NCBI GenBank assembly: GCA_022578965.1
Contig: MU400635.1
Coordinates: 1-64,000, forward strand
Source: Xylaria sp. FL1777
Lineage: Eukaryota; Ascomycota; Sordariomycetes; Xylariales; Xylariaceae
DNA: 64,000 bases
Reading direction: 5' to 3'
Of this stretch, positions 11,748-23,488 are shown one piece after another. Within the stretch, counting starts at the first letter, position 1; every line of letters starts with the position of its first letter. The notes under the pieces were generated by a model. That model searched no databases and had not been told where the DNA came from. It saw only the letters and a list, made by a program, of their open reading frames with translations. Both the position numbers and the translations under genes were made by a program.

Positions 11748-12074
11748 TCATACGTTCATGAAACGTGTGCCCGGCACTCGATCTGGCATGATGACGATCG
11801 TCTCAGTCACGGCCGTCCTGCTTCCCAATTTGGCAGCCTTTTTTAGCTGTTCCAAATCGTCGATAGTCATACGGAGAGCGTTGAGATCTTCTTCGGAGAC
11901 GCCGGTTCCAAAAAGGAGGAGAACCGGCGGATCGGATAGTTGGTCTGTCATCGGATCGTGCAAGTGATCTTGAAATGTTGGCAAGAGATTTCGGGGCCTA
12001 TTTACAAGATAGAAGGCGACATTAATATCCTGCTTCCTTCTAAGGCTTAAGTCGGTGGTCTGATAATGAATCAT
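11748..12074 (-). CDS. Small hypothetical protein
   Basis: An ATG-started frame of 108 residues. No family was recognised. It has no signal peptide or membrane segment; the middle contains a DLNALRMTIDDLEQLKKAAKL stretch likely to be helical. It lies between the threonine aldolase and the HET gene on the opposite strand. It may be a real small gene, a fragment of a larger decayed one, or a chance frame. Confidence 0.3.
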   Translation of the reverse strand: MIHYQTTDLSLRRKQDINVAFYLVNRPRNLLPTFQDHLHDPMTDQLSDPPVLLLFGTGVSEEDLNALRMTIDDLEQLKKAAKLGSRTAVTETIVIMPDRVPGTRFMNV

Positions 12075-12457
12075 GAAGACACATATTGATAGAGCATCTT
12101 TCGCGTACTTGCCATATATGCTACCAACTTTTATGAAAACCCTCTATTTCCAATGGCGGCACATATGTCATACACATCACGTCATACACATACCACGCAT
12201 AGGCGCGTTTGTATGGTGAGTTTCAACGACCCTCCGAAGCCTCGTAGCATCCGTTAGCGAGGCTGGCAGACTTGTTAACACTTGCATAGAAGTCCTATTC
12301 GCTATTATCCCTGTAATTACTAAAATTAGAATGCAACATCATCTGAGGGGTATGTGCATATCTATCTTACCGCTTTCTAGAAAATACGTTATTATTTTTT
12401 ACTATCACATGAGTGTGATCTCAACAGGTGATATTTGTCGCCGAGATTTCATCCGGC
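12075..12457. other. Intergenic spacer before HET gene
   Basis: AT-rich upstream region of the HET gene; no specific signal identified. Confidence 0.4.
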
Positions 12458-14823
12458 ATGGATTCTTCTGTTGTCCAGCTAAAGACAGTTGTAGATGAGG
12501 GTGTACTAGTTAAAGTGTCCCGCCAAGCGTCTGTCCGGGTATCCGAATACTGTACAGAAACGCCGTACTTGGCCTTGAAAGTGCCAGATGAGATAGACGA
12601 AGTTATCCGTGTATCGTTCACAACATTCGCTCATGACCAGGGCAAGTATCGCTTCCGTCACTGTTCGATCTCTTTCAAGGCCTCCTTAATGACACTATGT
12701 TAGGTTGGGCTTCCGACCCCGGCAGTGGCAGTTGGACCTGGTTTGAAACGTTTACGATATCTCCGAACAGCAGCTCTTCTTGGCTACATCTCAACAAGCT
12801 AAAAAGAGCACTTCATTACAATGTCGTCGCAAATCCAAACAGCCACCGAATACAGACCATAGTTCACAAAGACAATCCCGAAGACCGAGAATGGCTTGCG
12901 AATTTCAAGGGAGGAGATAGCATTCAACTCGTTCCTCGAGCTATGTACTCTGGGTGGGTAAACTTCGTAGAGGAAGCAGAGATCGAGATTTTGGGCCGCC
13001 TCAAAACAGAAGGCCCAATACCTTTAGTCCGCAGGATCGGCACAGGATCACCCAGCGCATATCGTAAGCTGCGGCAAGAAGTTGACGAGATTCGCATCCT
13101 CCATCTTCACCCGGGGGCAAAAGACGCAGAGATTAAGTGCTCTTTGAAATACGCCACTCTCGAAAGCGAAACGGTGCCTTAATTCGAGGCTATGTCTTAT
13201 TGCTGGGGTGATCAGACCAAACGCAAGACAATCAAACTAATCGAAGACGGAACCGACGGAGACGGGACAGTCCAAGTAGAACTCACAGTAACAGAAAGTC
13301 TGTACTTGATGCTCAAGGCCCTCCGAAGTGTCGAGACTACCCGTGTACTCTGGGTCGATGCCATATGCATCAATCAGCAGGACATCGACGAACGGAGTCA
13401 ACAGGTATCTCTTATACACCACGTCTATTCCAAAGCAGATCGAGTTGTGATCTGGCTCGGAGATGCAAACCCACCATATTTAGAGTGTTTCGGCTTGTGG
13501 GACGAGATTGGAAGGCTTCTGGCATCAGACCCCGACAGCTTCAAATCTCAAGTGGATAGTCTTGACAAACCTCACGGTCACGAGACATTCCTCTCGGACT
13601 ACGCAGTCATCGCTTCAATTTTCGAAATCTTCTGGTTCAGCCGTGTCTGGGTCGTGCAAGAAGCATACTATGCTCGGTCTTGCATTGTCAAACGTGGTTC
13701 ACAGGAGTTATCGTGGGCCATGTTGTTACGGGTCAACGAGTGTCTCAAAACAGCCAGGAAAATGGCACCTGGACTGGTATATAGGCTTATGCCAAACGTC
13801 ACCTCAAACCTTTTTCGTGTCGACCACGCGAACGGCGAAGCTGCGGTAACCAAAGTGCATGATTTCGACCAGCTTGCAGTCATTGTAGCAGCAATCGATC
13901 TCAGCTGCTCAGACCCGCGAGACAAGATCTTCGGGATCCGACACCTCGTGACATACGACGATGGACTACAGACAGACTACAAGAAACCCATTGTAGACGT
14001 TTTTGCTGATTTCACGCGACACTGGATTCGAAAGAGTCGATCGCTCCGGATCCTTTCAGCCATACATGCCGACTTTGGAAGGAGCTGGCATTGTATGATC
14101 ATGGCTGCGGCAGATCTTCCATCTCTTGGGCATCCCAGCTGGTCATTTTGGTACACGGGAAATAGCGGCTGGGCGAATACAACGCTGGGGTTTGCTGCGG
14201 AGTGCAAGCACAGAGCCTCTGGTACAACCGAACCGGACCATCAGCTACTACTTGACAGCTTTGATGGTAGAGAGCTTCGCCTCTTCGGGGTCAGGATTGG
14301 CGTCATAGCCGAAATCATCCCATTCGGGAGTCGTGGCATGAGGGAAATAGACCCCGCAGTCTGTCAACAGACAATGAACACCTTCGAAGAGATCTTCGAC
14401 CCATGGGGAAAGGATTTGAGTTGGAAGCCCAGCTACACAAACAACCATTTCGTGCCGATAGACGAGAGAGTCGAAGCGGCACGACACGTGCACCCTCATA
14501 TTCATATAGAAGGCAGGAGCTTGGGGTCGAACGATGCTATCATGTCTTGTCTCAGCGACTCGCTGTTCTCGACCGAGGCAGAGAACGGCACAAGACAGGT
14601 TGGCCTATGCCCACACACTGCACAGATTGGAGATTTGGTTGTCGTTCTGCTTGGAGGGAACGTGCCATTCATCCTGCGGCCGGCGCATAGAGGGAGCGAC
14701 CAATCTCGAGGGAAGATGTACTATCTTGTTGGCGAGGCCTATTGCCAGGGATACATGAACGGAAGGGCGGTAGAAGAAATGGAATCGGACATTTCCAAGA
14801 GAGAAATATTTACTTTGATATAA
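12458..14823 (+). pseudogene. HET-domain (heterokaryon incompatibility) gene with in-frame stop
   Basis: Exon 1 is 12458-12641 and exon 2 is 12704-14823; the 62-bp intron has a GC donor (GCAAGT) and restores the conserved DQGWASDP...GSWTWFE segment. The 768-codon frame has all landmarks of long fungal HET proteins: WVNFVEEAEIEI in the N-terminal region, the HET core (SYCWGD, LWVDAICINQQD, VWVVQEA), CSDPRDKIFG, and the C-terminal GDLVVVLLGG and VGEAYCQGYMNG motifs. One TAA at 13180-13182 interrupts it, three codons before the conserved SYCWGD. No intron can remove this stop. Translation from the first ATG would give 220 residues; the ATG at 13192, at the start of the HET core, could still give a 543-residue protein. 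HET proteins trigger cell death after fusion of incompatible hyphae. The stop looks recent because the remaining frame is intact. Confidence 0.85.
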
Positions 14824-16401
14824 CTAGCTATCTCCTATACAGTTATTAGAACGCGCGTTAATCAGTTCATTGTGAACTGAGCCGCATATTTGGAGAATCT
14901 GGGAGACTCGGAGCATGTGCGAGAGTAGTGTTAAAGAATTTTGTTTGAACTTATTAGAAGATACTTTGATTAAAGTCCTGAGAAAGCTAGATACCAGTCT
15001 GGTGGAGTGACTAGCCATCGATATATTAAAGATTAACAGCTTTGCTACATCATGGATTCAGAGAGCAACAAGCAGTGATTCTGATTCCACAACTAGCAGA
15101 GCGGTGTATCGCCCAAAGAGTATAAACGGCATGCCACCATTTTCACATCTTTGTCCAAAAACATACTTGGCACCTTATCGACAAATTTTAAGCTAAATAA
15201 GCATATATATATTGCGATTTTTTCCTTTAATATTAACTAGCTAGCTTTTAAAACTTGGAAGTTTTAAAGACTGTTGAACTAATCTTTTCTAGGAAGTGCA
15301 CTAGTTAACTTCCATATAACTAATCGTTTACACACTTAAACACAACATCTTTTCTCCTATAAGTATAGTGAAATCGTTAATCGTTATACTCTTGAAGCCA
15401 AGGCCATAAGGACAGGCTTCGTGGCGACTGGCTTCGCTAAACGGCATCCCGATCCGGTAAATACACCCGTGTGGAAAATATAGCTCATAGACCCCGAAAT
15501 CGACTTTATCAACATCTTGACTGGGTCATGAATTATAGTACCCGAAGATATGGGTGCCTCCGAGACCGGGGACGACATCGGGGCTAACAGGGATTCTCGG
15601 TGAAATGTGACGTTCTACAATATGCATATAATTTAATGAAGAACCTTGCTTCACGAAAAAACAAACTCAATTCAATAGTTCCATCGTTTGTACCGGAATG
15701 GAACGAGGATCATATTCATGGGGATAGCCCCAGTCCCGTATAGTAGTAGATAGGTTGCATCTTAAGCTTCCTGGGACACCTGAGTAATCATTACATGAGT
15801 AATAAAACGATCAATTAGGACGTGATTGAATAGAACTTGCTGAGGGAAATTAAACCAATTCATAAATCGTTGAAGTTGGAGAGATCACGAGAAAAAAGAC
15901 CTACACAGCTTAGTGTAGTATGTATGACTAAGCTCAGGGGCTAGTGCGTCCTAGCTACTGACGCAGTACCTAACACCCACATCTAGGTCACTTTCTTGGG
16001 TACTTAATGCTAATCAAAAAAAAATAAGTTATAATTTAATCGCGGCGGCTTACTGTGTGACTGTACCTGTCAGGGTTTGCCATTGTGATTGTATTGTAGT
16101 TGTAGAAGTGATGCAGGAGACCTAGTGTCCTAGCACTGTAGCTACATGGAGGAAGCACAAGGTTTTTAACAAGGAGTTGTTTTAAAACAATGACAATGCA
16201 ATAGAATAAAGACAGCCCAAGACAAAGGCGCTGTAACTCAGACCAAAGGTTATATAAGCTTGCCATTCACCCCTTGGAATTATCGCTAAGTAGATCCTGG
16301 TAGATACCGAGTCATCATCTTATTATCTCATTCATTTCTAGCCGCCACATTCATTCAAAAAGTCAACCCAAAGTAATCGATACACTTTTATACATATCAC
16401 G
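14824..16401. other. Long AT-rich intergenic spacer
   Basis: About 1.6 kb with no convincing gene; short frames only. The segment at 16069-16145 is one copy of a diverged repeat described separately. Confidence 0.5.
16069..16145 (+). repeat. Diverged dispersed repeat, copy 1
   Basis: About 77 bp alignable with 28865-28943. Both begin TGTCAGGG, share GCCATTGT a little further on, and end in the identical 19-mer GTCCTAGCACTGTAGCTAC. Many differences between them are G/A transitions, as expected from RIP of a repeated element. The family is not recognised. Confidence 0.6.
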
Positions 16402-17139
16402 ATGTCTCGATTTGAAGTACTGAACGTTGCAAGCCAAACCTGTGCGGAGAAAACCACCCAATGCGTATTCAGACCTGTAAAAAACGACCCAGAGGAAGCC
16501 GAAAAGTTCGTGCGGGATGTATTCAAGCATAAGCCACACGATATCAACCTCGTTTCTACCGAGTTAGCACCCCTTTACGGCTTCGGACCCAACTCGAGCC
16601 GGAATATCTTGGCCCGATCCAGGGCGCAGTCCATTTTCGTGAGCTCGGTAATATCAGAACCACTCAAAGAATTCGTTTTATACTTCATACGTGACCAATG
16701 GGATCTACCGGTGGCGAAGTTCTCTCCTACCATAGCCCTCGTGCACAAGTACAAATTCACAGCTGCATGGGCGGGGCCCAGCCATCCGGTTCCCAAGTGC
16801 GGCATTCCAGAGAAATACTACGCGCGATTTCTTATCTGTATTTGGGACCAATTACGGAGACCCATTGGCCCTAAGACAACCATATTGAATTGGCTGTATG
16901 ACGCCAGGGATGACAGAGACGAGGACGAGTGGGTGGATGACTTCTGTTGGGTATTTTTTCACACGCTTTTATACCTCCAGCTCAAAGCCATGGAATCGAA
17001 TAAGTATAACGCGTCGTTGGGAGGCCGCGCCCGGGATTTTGTTAACCGACTGAAGAGCCCTAAATCTTTTTTCGGCCAGATTTCTAAGTGGATTTTTGCG
17101 CGAAATGGCCTTGGCGAGCTAAGTTGGGCAAAATATTAA
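16402..17139 (+). CDS. Hypothetical protein, 245 residues
   Basis: A single ATG-started exon of 245 residues. No known family was recognised. It has no signal peptide and no clear membrane helix; it is rich in aromatic residues in the C-terminal half (DDFCWVFFHTLLYLQL) and has an acidic stretch (DARDDRDEDEWVDD) around residue 175. Length, balanced composition and absence of stops support a real protein. It lies alone in AT-rich spacer between the HET gene and the tyrosinase, so it is probably an accessory, lineage-restricted gene. Confidence 0.6.
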   Translation: MSRFEVLNVASQTCAEKTTQCVFRPVKNDPEEAEKFVRDVFKHKPHDINLVSTELAPLYGFGPNSSRNILARSRAQSIFVSSVISEPLKEFVLYFIRDQWDLPVAKFSPTIALVHKYKFTAAWAGPSHPVPKCGIPEKYYARFLICIWDQLRRPIGPKTTILNWLYDARDDRDEDEWVDDFCWVFFHTLLYLQLKAMESNKYNASLGGRARDFVNRLKSPKSFFGQISKWIFARNGLGELSWAKY

Positions 17140-18348
17140 AACTAAATAGATCTCATTCAAAAGGAGGGTTACTTTTTAGAATCTAAACTCTTAAAATTCC
17201 ATGGTCTAATTTCTTCTTCATTAGTAATTAGTTAATTTGATACTTTGTGCCTGCCTTCCTGAGAAGGAGCAGAGTTTACTCATGCGAAGTATGCACGGAG
17301 CATTTATTCTGTTTTGTAGGAAGCTCATAAAGTCGTTTTGTACTACCACCATGCCCTAAGAGATATGTTAGCCTGAGATACTTGCAAGGCAAACAGGTTT
17401 GTCATTGGCGGGCTATCTAAATTTCTCGTAGGCTCTTTTAATCATCAAACCACTTTTGAAGATCTTGGCATCTTCAATAAATGGTTATAGGCATCGTCTG
17501 GCCCTAGCAATTCTCACCTCGCTGCTTCAGAGTTTCTTGGATAGTTCTGTTCATGATTACACCGCCTTGATTAACATAGAGATGCAAATTATGATTGAGC
17601 AAATATAAACTGCCGTGTCATATAATAATTATTATCAACCAGTATTTTAATTAGTCGTACAATGTTAGAAACAAAGAGGACTTTTGTATGGGATCCCTTA
17701 TTTGCCGTGGCCTCTCTATCTTGTGAGCTTACGTCGCCCAGTCCCGGGCCAGCCAATACAAATCGCTGTAACTCTAGCGGGCCGACACATTATCCGCTAT
17801 TATATATAATGCTCGGACTGTCAAGTGACGTCCTGTTATTGCTGGCCGATATTGTGATTCCGGAAGAATCCAACGCCTGCTAAAATTGGCGGCTCCGCAT
17901 TCGCATTTCTCCAATCAGGGGCCAGGTTTGCTTCTTATTTATCCCAAACCGGATTCCTCGTGAGTGGCTCTGACGTCCTCTCGGCAAATGTCGAGTTCTA
18001 TTTTTCCCCATGAAGGTGAGTACGATCAGCACCGGCACCCAATCGTGCTCGACCTTAGCTGATGGACGAAGGTGAGGCTTCAACTCCCGAGGTAAGGCCT
18101 ATCCACACACTTTGCTTCATATTAAGTATTCAAGTAACGTTAGCATGTAGTCGCTTACTCTGCTTGTCCATCATGTGCCGTTCCCCAGGTAATGCTAGCC
18201 TGCCGTACATGAAGACATAGCCTTGGCATTAAGGGCAGAGGCTCCCCCCGTCATCCATAAATATCCACATGGATCTTAGCAGTTCCGCGCCGAGTCTTCG
18301 GAGTCTCTATTCTGTAGGGACCATCAAAGAAGCGATTACTTCGACAAG
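17140..18348. other. Intergenic spacer upstream of tyrosinase
   Basis: About 1.2 kb with only short frames. A TATA-like CATAAATATCC lies near 18256-18266, about 85 bp before the tyrosinase start, and could be its core promoter. Confidence 0.4.
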
Positions 18349-19812
18349 ATGTTTTTCATACAGCCGGTTTTGTGGTTTGCCTTACTAGCCACTTCATTTC
18401 AAGGGTTCGTGCTGGGGCAGACGTACAGCCAAGATGACATTATCTCTGGCAAGGCCCTTCAGCAGATGACCAAGACTGCCTATGACAGCGCTATGAAGCG
18501 TCTCGAGGGATCCAAGACGAATTGTACAAAGGACACTGTTCATGTACGCAAAGAATGGTGTGTGAGCGACATATATCTTTATCGATTCTAAGTACTCATA
18601 GATATTCATAGGAGAAAGATACCTGGTCCTGAGAGAACTGCCTACCGAAAGGCTGTCGAGTGTCTAATGGAACAACCCAATATCTATCCCAATGTGACTG
18701 GCCCAAAGTACGTAGATGGCAACCCCTGGAAGACCAAACTTGACTTCTAACCAATATTCTCCCAAAGAACAATGTTCGATAGTTTTGGGGTCCTTCATTA
18801 CTATCTAACGCCAGCCGTTCATAACTCGGTATGTCGGTTTGAAGCACAACCGTGGTATCTGAATTGACATCATCGAAGGCTTACTTCCTTCTTTTCCACC
18901 GCCTCTACATCTGGACATACGAACAGAAGCTGCGAGACGTGTGTGGTTATACAGGAGCCTTCCCATACTGGGAATGGGGTCTCGATGCCGGAGGTGTCGA
19001 GAAGTCGCCAATCTTCGACGGCTCCGAGACGTCAATGGGCTCGAACGGTGCCAAAGTTAACGGCACCGGAGGTGGCTTCGGCGGAGGCGGCTTCTTCGGC
19101 GGCGGCGGCTCGGGTGGTGGTTGTGTTACAACCGGCCCTTTCAAGAACTATACTGTGAATTTCGGTCCGAACACGGCTAGAGATCCTCTTGCGGCAAATC
19201 CGCGATGTCTAAAGCGTAATCTCAACACTGCCCTGTGTGCGACGTACGCTTCTATTCGAAACACCACAGAGACTATTCTCCAAAGCCCGGATGTTGAGAG
19301 CTTCCAAGCAAATCTTCAGGGAGATTTCCGGTACCCTGGGGCGCGGAAATGGGCACTGGCAGTGCACGGAGGTGGTCATTTTACGATTGGTAAGCTTTTG
19401 CTGCAAAACCTATTATAAATACGACATGTGCAATTTCGAGAATAGAAGGAAAGCGCTGACGATTCTTCGAAGCTGGTGACCCTGGTAGCGATTTCTACTT
19501 CTCCCCACTCGAGCCCGTCTTTTACCTTCATCACGGTTCAATCGATAGAATGTATTGGGTTTGGGGTGAACTTGACTGGCCAAACCGACAGGTAGGCTGC
19601 CACCCCTTAATCTATCTGACCTTGGGTCTTTGCTTACGATGAAATTCTTTGGACAGACTATGGCTGGGACCATCACGATGATGAATCAGCCTCCGAGTCG
19701 GAATGGGACACTTGATGATGTGCTTGATATCAGCCCGGTTGGAGGAGCTTTCAAGTACCGACAACTTCTGGACACTGTTGGAGGGACGCCTTTCTGTTTC
19801 GTCTACGAATAA
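18349..19812 (+). CDS. Secreted tyrosinase (type 3 copper oxidase)
   Basis: Six exons: 18349-18557, 18612-18707, 18768-18828, 18879-19389, 19473-19591 and 19657-19812, with introns of 50-83 bp, giving 383 residues. The first 23 residues form a signal peptide. CuA is visible as LHYYLTPAVH...LFHR with 8 and 9 residues between the histidines, the normal spacing for short fungal tyrosinases, followed by YIWTYEQKL. CuB is the HGGGHFTI pair plus FYLHHGSIDRMYWVW. Tyrosinases oxidise phenols and catechols to quinones (melanin, defence, phenolic catabolism). Between the copper sites there is an unusual glycine-rich run (about 19066-19122), probably a surface loop. No C-terminal lid domain follows, as in the short secreted subclass. 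The model has no break. Confidence 0.9.
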
Positions 19813-20462
19813 TCTGTTTATTTTATTCTTCTTGTTGAGTCTACTACCAACTAGAGTATGCTAGCTGTACTTATGGCGGGGAGCTACACATCTCGTCAAG
19901 TGCTTATGGTCTCTCCGTCAACAATATGGATATGATGGATAAACCGCTAGTCACTTGCCTTGAAATCACGGGGAGCTGCGGACTTCATAGAGAGAGGGGT
20001 GGGAAGGACGCAAAAATAACGTTCCATGAATAACATTTGACTTCAAACTGGGCTTCGCGACCGACTAAACTTACGAAAACTTACAAATCATAGCACGAGC
20101 GAGCTACTCCCACAATACTTCCCCGCCACCTGAAAATACAATTCGTCCTACCAGCGTTCCTTCGTTCTCAGCGGTCTTGGATCGAGCAAACCCAATTCCA
20201 AGCCCGCAATTCCGGACATCCAGGTGACTACGTACCTGCATACTTGCCTACTAGTAAAGACGATCAAACCTTAGTAGTAACTTCAGGTACACCGAGACAA
20301 GCTCAGGAACAAGTGTACCGTTGACTCATTAGGAATCGCCTCACACGCCGCACATACGATGTATCGCGTGACCATACCCCTCTATGCATTTCAAGCACGT
20401 TCAGCTTCTTCCATAACTTACTATGGTAAATAAAAATAATAATAATAAACGCCATTGTCACA
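19813..20462. other. Intergenic spacer
   Basis: 3' region of the tyrosinase and promoter of the next gene; nothing else seen. Confidence 0.4.
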
Positions 20463-21062
20463 ATGCAGATACGCAGCGTCAACATTCCCCTACAACTCAT
20501 AGTCCTCGCCATACCCCTGACCAGCGCCTTATCAATCAATCTCCCCATATCAAATGGCGCATTAAACAGGACTACGAGCCAAGCCCATGCCAACAGCTCA
20601 TCAACCCTAAACATAACCACACTCCCGGTCAGCGTCACACCCTCCCCTGACGCCAATGTCGACGAGATCGTCGAAGACGTGGTTCCCGGCATAGTGAACG
20701 GCACCAGCACGGCTGTGAGCCCGAGTGATCTTCAAGCGGGCGATATCTCCATAAAGAAAGGCGGCGGCGGCGCGGGTAGCCGTGGCAGTAATACCTTCGG
20801 CAGCGGTTCCTCTGGTGGCACGAGAGGCAGTCAAAGAGGCAGTGCTGATAAAGGCGGTAGTAGTAGCGGCAGCAGCAGCAAAACTGGCAGCAGTAGCAAT
20901 CGCGGCGCCGCCCGCAAAGATATACCTCCTCTCTGGATTCCGCTAGGAGGGGGTCCGGTCGGCGCGCCGTCGTTGGCGAGCGCAATTGGCGGGCCGATTA
21001 TCGTGGCGCGAACAACGGCGCTGGCGTGTGCGATAGTCCTAGTTGTAAATAGCATATTTTGA
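20463..21062 (+). CDS. Putative GPI-anchored low-complexity cell-wall protein
   Basis: A single exon of 199 residues. Residues 1-23 form a signal peptide, several NxS/T sites follow (NRT, NSS, NIT, NGT), the middle is a Gly/Ser-rich low-complexity segment (about residues 98-150), and the C-terminus ends with a hydrophobic tail of about 18 residues preceded by small residues. This layout is typical of fungal GPI-anchored wall proteins. No catalytic domain is present. The repeat-like GGC/AGC codons make the middle prone to length variation. The anchor is inferred from layout; a soluble secreted protein is the alternative. Confidence 0.6.
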   Translation: MQIRSVNIPLQLIVLAIPLTSALSINLPISNGALNRTTSQAHANSSSTLNITTLPVSVTPSPDANVDEIVEDVVPGIVNGTSTAVSPSDLQAGDISIKKGGGGAGSRGSNTFGSGSSGGTRGSQRGSADKGGSSSGSSSKTGSSSNRGAARKDIPPLWIPLGGGPVGAPSLASAIGGPIIVARTTALACAIVLVVNSIF

Positions 21063-21446
21063 CAGGCGGACTGGCTTTAGTGGAAGATTGAATGGCTTGA
21101 GGCCAATGACTTGCTGAGCGCGGGCGTGTGATCGGGTCTGGTCAACGAGTATTAGATTGTCTAGCGGAAGTTGTAATAGGACTTTATGCTAAGACGAACA
21201 CAGCAATTTTTCATTCAACACTTGCTGAGACAGCAGATAGAATGAGATCGGGTAGTTCTTACTTCTGTAGAGAAGCCTAGTTCTCTCTCATAATCACCTC
21301 ACCTAAAATATATCAAGAGGCTGAGCTGCGGATAACAAGTCTGATGTGTTTCATCTAGTGAACTATATGACGCTTGACTAGCACAGATATGATATAGGAT
21401 AGTGTGGGCGATGGGGTATCTGATTTTATATAGTTAATTACATGGT
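21063..21446. other. Convergent intergenic spacer
   Basis: 3' ends of the wall-protein gene and the D-lactate dehydrogenase gene face each other here; no gene seen. Confidence 0.4.
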
Positions 21447-23488
21447 TCACCACTCGGAAACCTCGCCAGGCTTGGGGCGTTGCACTCGTATGACCTTGTC
21501 GCAATTGAGTAGACATTGAGGGTCAAGCGCCTGTTTGATCTATTGACGAGAACCAATTTGTTAGCAATTTGATAAGTGCATACAGTTCAAAATAACAAAC
21601 CTTTCTCATCAAGTCTACAGTAGTCTCGCCGAGCTCATGTGGGAGGTAGTCACGTTTAACTAGTCCAACACCGTGTTCACCCTAATTAACGTTAGTGAAA
21701 ATGAATCTCAGAGACGTAGATGTGAACATTTACAGTCACGGTCCCTTCCAGCTCGACTGCTCTCTTAACCATGCGATGTACTAATTCTTCCGCGTCATGT
21801 CGTTGTTCGTCATTTGATAGGAGAATGACTAGCCCAGTTAGTACGTTTGACTATCAGCAATATTGATTCGACACGTACTGTGGAAGTTTCCGTCCCCAAC
21901 GTGGCCGACAATAGTGCCGTACATGCCACTCTTCTTCATATCATCTTTGGTTTCTTCAATGAGTTGAGGTAGCCTGCTCATGGGTACTGCCACGTCGCCA
22001 GTCCAGACCTTATCACCTGGTTTTGCCACAGCCAACGTGCTCCAAAGCGCCTCTTTACGAGCACTCCAAAGTTCGGTCTGCTCTTGTTGGGACTTGGCAA
22101 ATTCAAAACCAACACTACCAGCCTGCTTGGCGAGGTCTTTTACAATGCTTATCTGTTCTTTGACACCACGTTCGGTTCCAGAAAACTTAAAGAAAAGCGT
22201 GGGTGCCTCTTTCCATGTCCTTGATGTCGTGCCAGCCTCATTGATACATTTCATTTGTTCGTCATCCAGGATCTCGACTGCAGCCACAGGCAGGCCCTGG
22301 CCGACGACTTTCGAAACGCAGTCTGCGGCTTGTCGAATCGTACCAAAGCTACAGACGGCAACGCTAGTATTAGTGGGTTTGTTGGTGAGTTTCAAAGTAG
22401 CCTCGGTAACCAGACCAAGAGTCCCCTCGCTTCCGATGAAAAGCTTAGTCAGGTCGTAACCAGCTGAGCTTTTCCGAGGTCGTTGCCTCGTCTTAATTAT
22501 AGTTCCGTCTGCCAAGACAACAGTGAGAGACAGGACCCATTCTCGCATGGTACCGTATCGATAGGCATTGGTACCGCTACATCCAGTTCCAATCATGCCG
22601 CCAATTTGAGCGCCTGGACCTGGGTCTGGAGGGAAAAAAAGGTTGTCTTTGTCAAGTTCCTCGTTCAGAAGTTCCCAGCCAACTGCAGGTTGTACAACAA
22701 TATCCATATCATCCTTATGGAGGTGGAGAATCTTGTCCATCCTTCTGAAGTCGACGCAAATTCCTCCTCGGGTAGGGGTGAAGTGACCCTCCAAACTAGT
22801 GCCTCCGCTGTATCCAACTACGGGTATCCGGCGCGCATGGCAGATCTTCATTATCTCGCTAACATCTTCGGTAGACCCTGGATAGACGACCATGAATGGT
22901 TTCTGTGATTCCTCGTTGCGGTAGCTCGACCAGTCCGAGTTGGCATGCGTGTGCAAATCATCTTCGACGGTGCTGACATTCTCTTTTCCCACGATAGCGA
23001 CAAAATCAGACCACGCTGCTTCTAGATTCGCCTTGTCATTGTTGTGCTTGAGCTCACGGGTCAGGGCAAGAGGTAGGGTCGAGGTAGGGTCGAGATCGCG
23101 AGGAGACTTCGTGCCAAGGTAGTACGAGAAACCGGCAGTAAAGAGGACGACTAGTATTGCCAATGATCAGCTTTATTCCAATATTTCCACTGCAAAGAGA
23201 GGGCAGAGGGTAAGTACCAAAGGTTGTGGCCCATCTCCTGGTACCTGCTGATTCCTGCCTCTGTCTCGCAAACTTTTCGTGCTCTGCTTTTTGCCGGTTA
23301 ACACGGGAGCGGATGCTTTCAAGCAATTGGCCCTGGAATGACGGCTCCGCCGTGTCCTTCTTCGACGAGGAGTATGCTCGAAGACCTCGGCTGTTGGCGA
23401 CGCACGAGAGGCCGGTTCGGCGGGAGCTCCGAGCGGCGAGGGTGCGAAGCCCTGCCTGGGTTGAATGAGTCGCGAGAGCCGACGACAT
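21447..23488 (-). CDS. DLD1: D-lactate dehydrogenase (cytochrome), mitochondrial
   Basis: Five exons on the minus strand: 23488-23218, 23150-21879, 21828-21734, 21681-21601 and 21539-21447; introns are 67, 50, 52 and 61 bp, the second with a perfect TACTAAC branch site. The product has 603 residues. The N-terminus is rich in Arg, Ser and Ala without acidic residues (mitochondrial targeting), followed by a short hydrophobic segment (VVLFTAGFSYYLG) that would anchor it in the inner membrane as in yeast Dld1. The FAD-binding PCMH domain is seen in PGSTEDVSEI, GYSGGTSLEGH and GMIGTGCSGTNAYRYG, and the C-terminal FAD-oxidase domain in VGHVGDGNFH and GEHGVGL. It oxidises D-lactate to pyruvate and passes electrons to cytochrome c. 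Upstream of the chosen ATG there is an in-frame stop. Confidence 0.92.

Noticed and set aside
15384..15578. 64-residue minus-strand frame
   Set aside because: Short, isolated and without recognisable features; probably chance.
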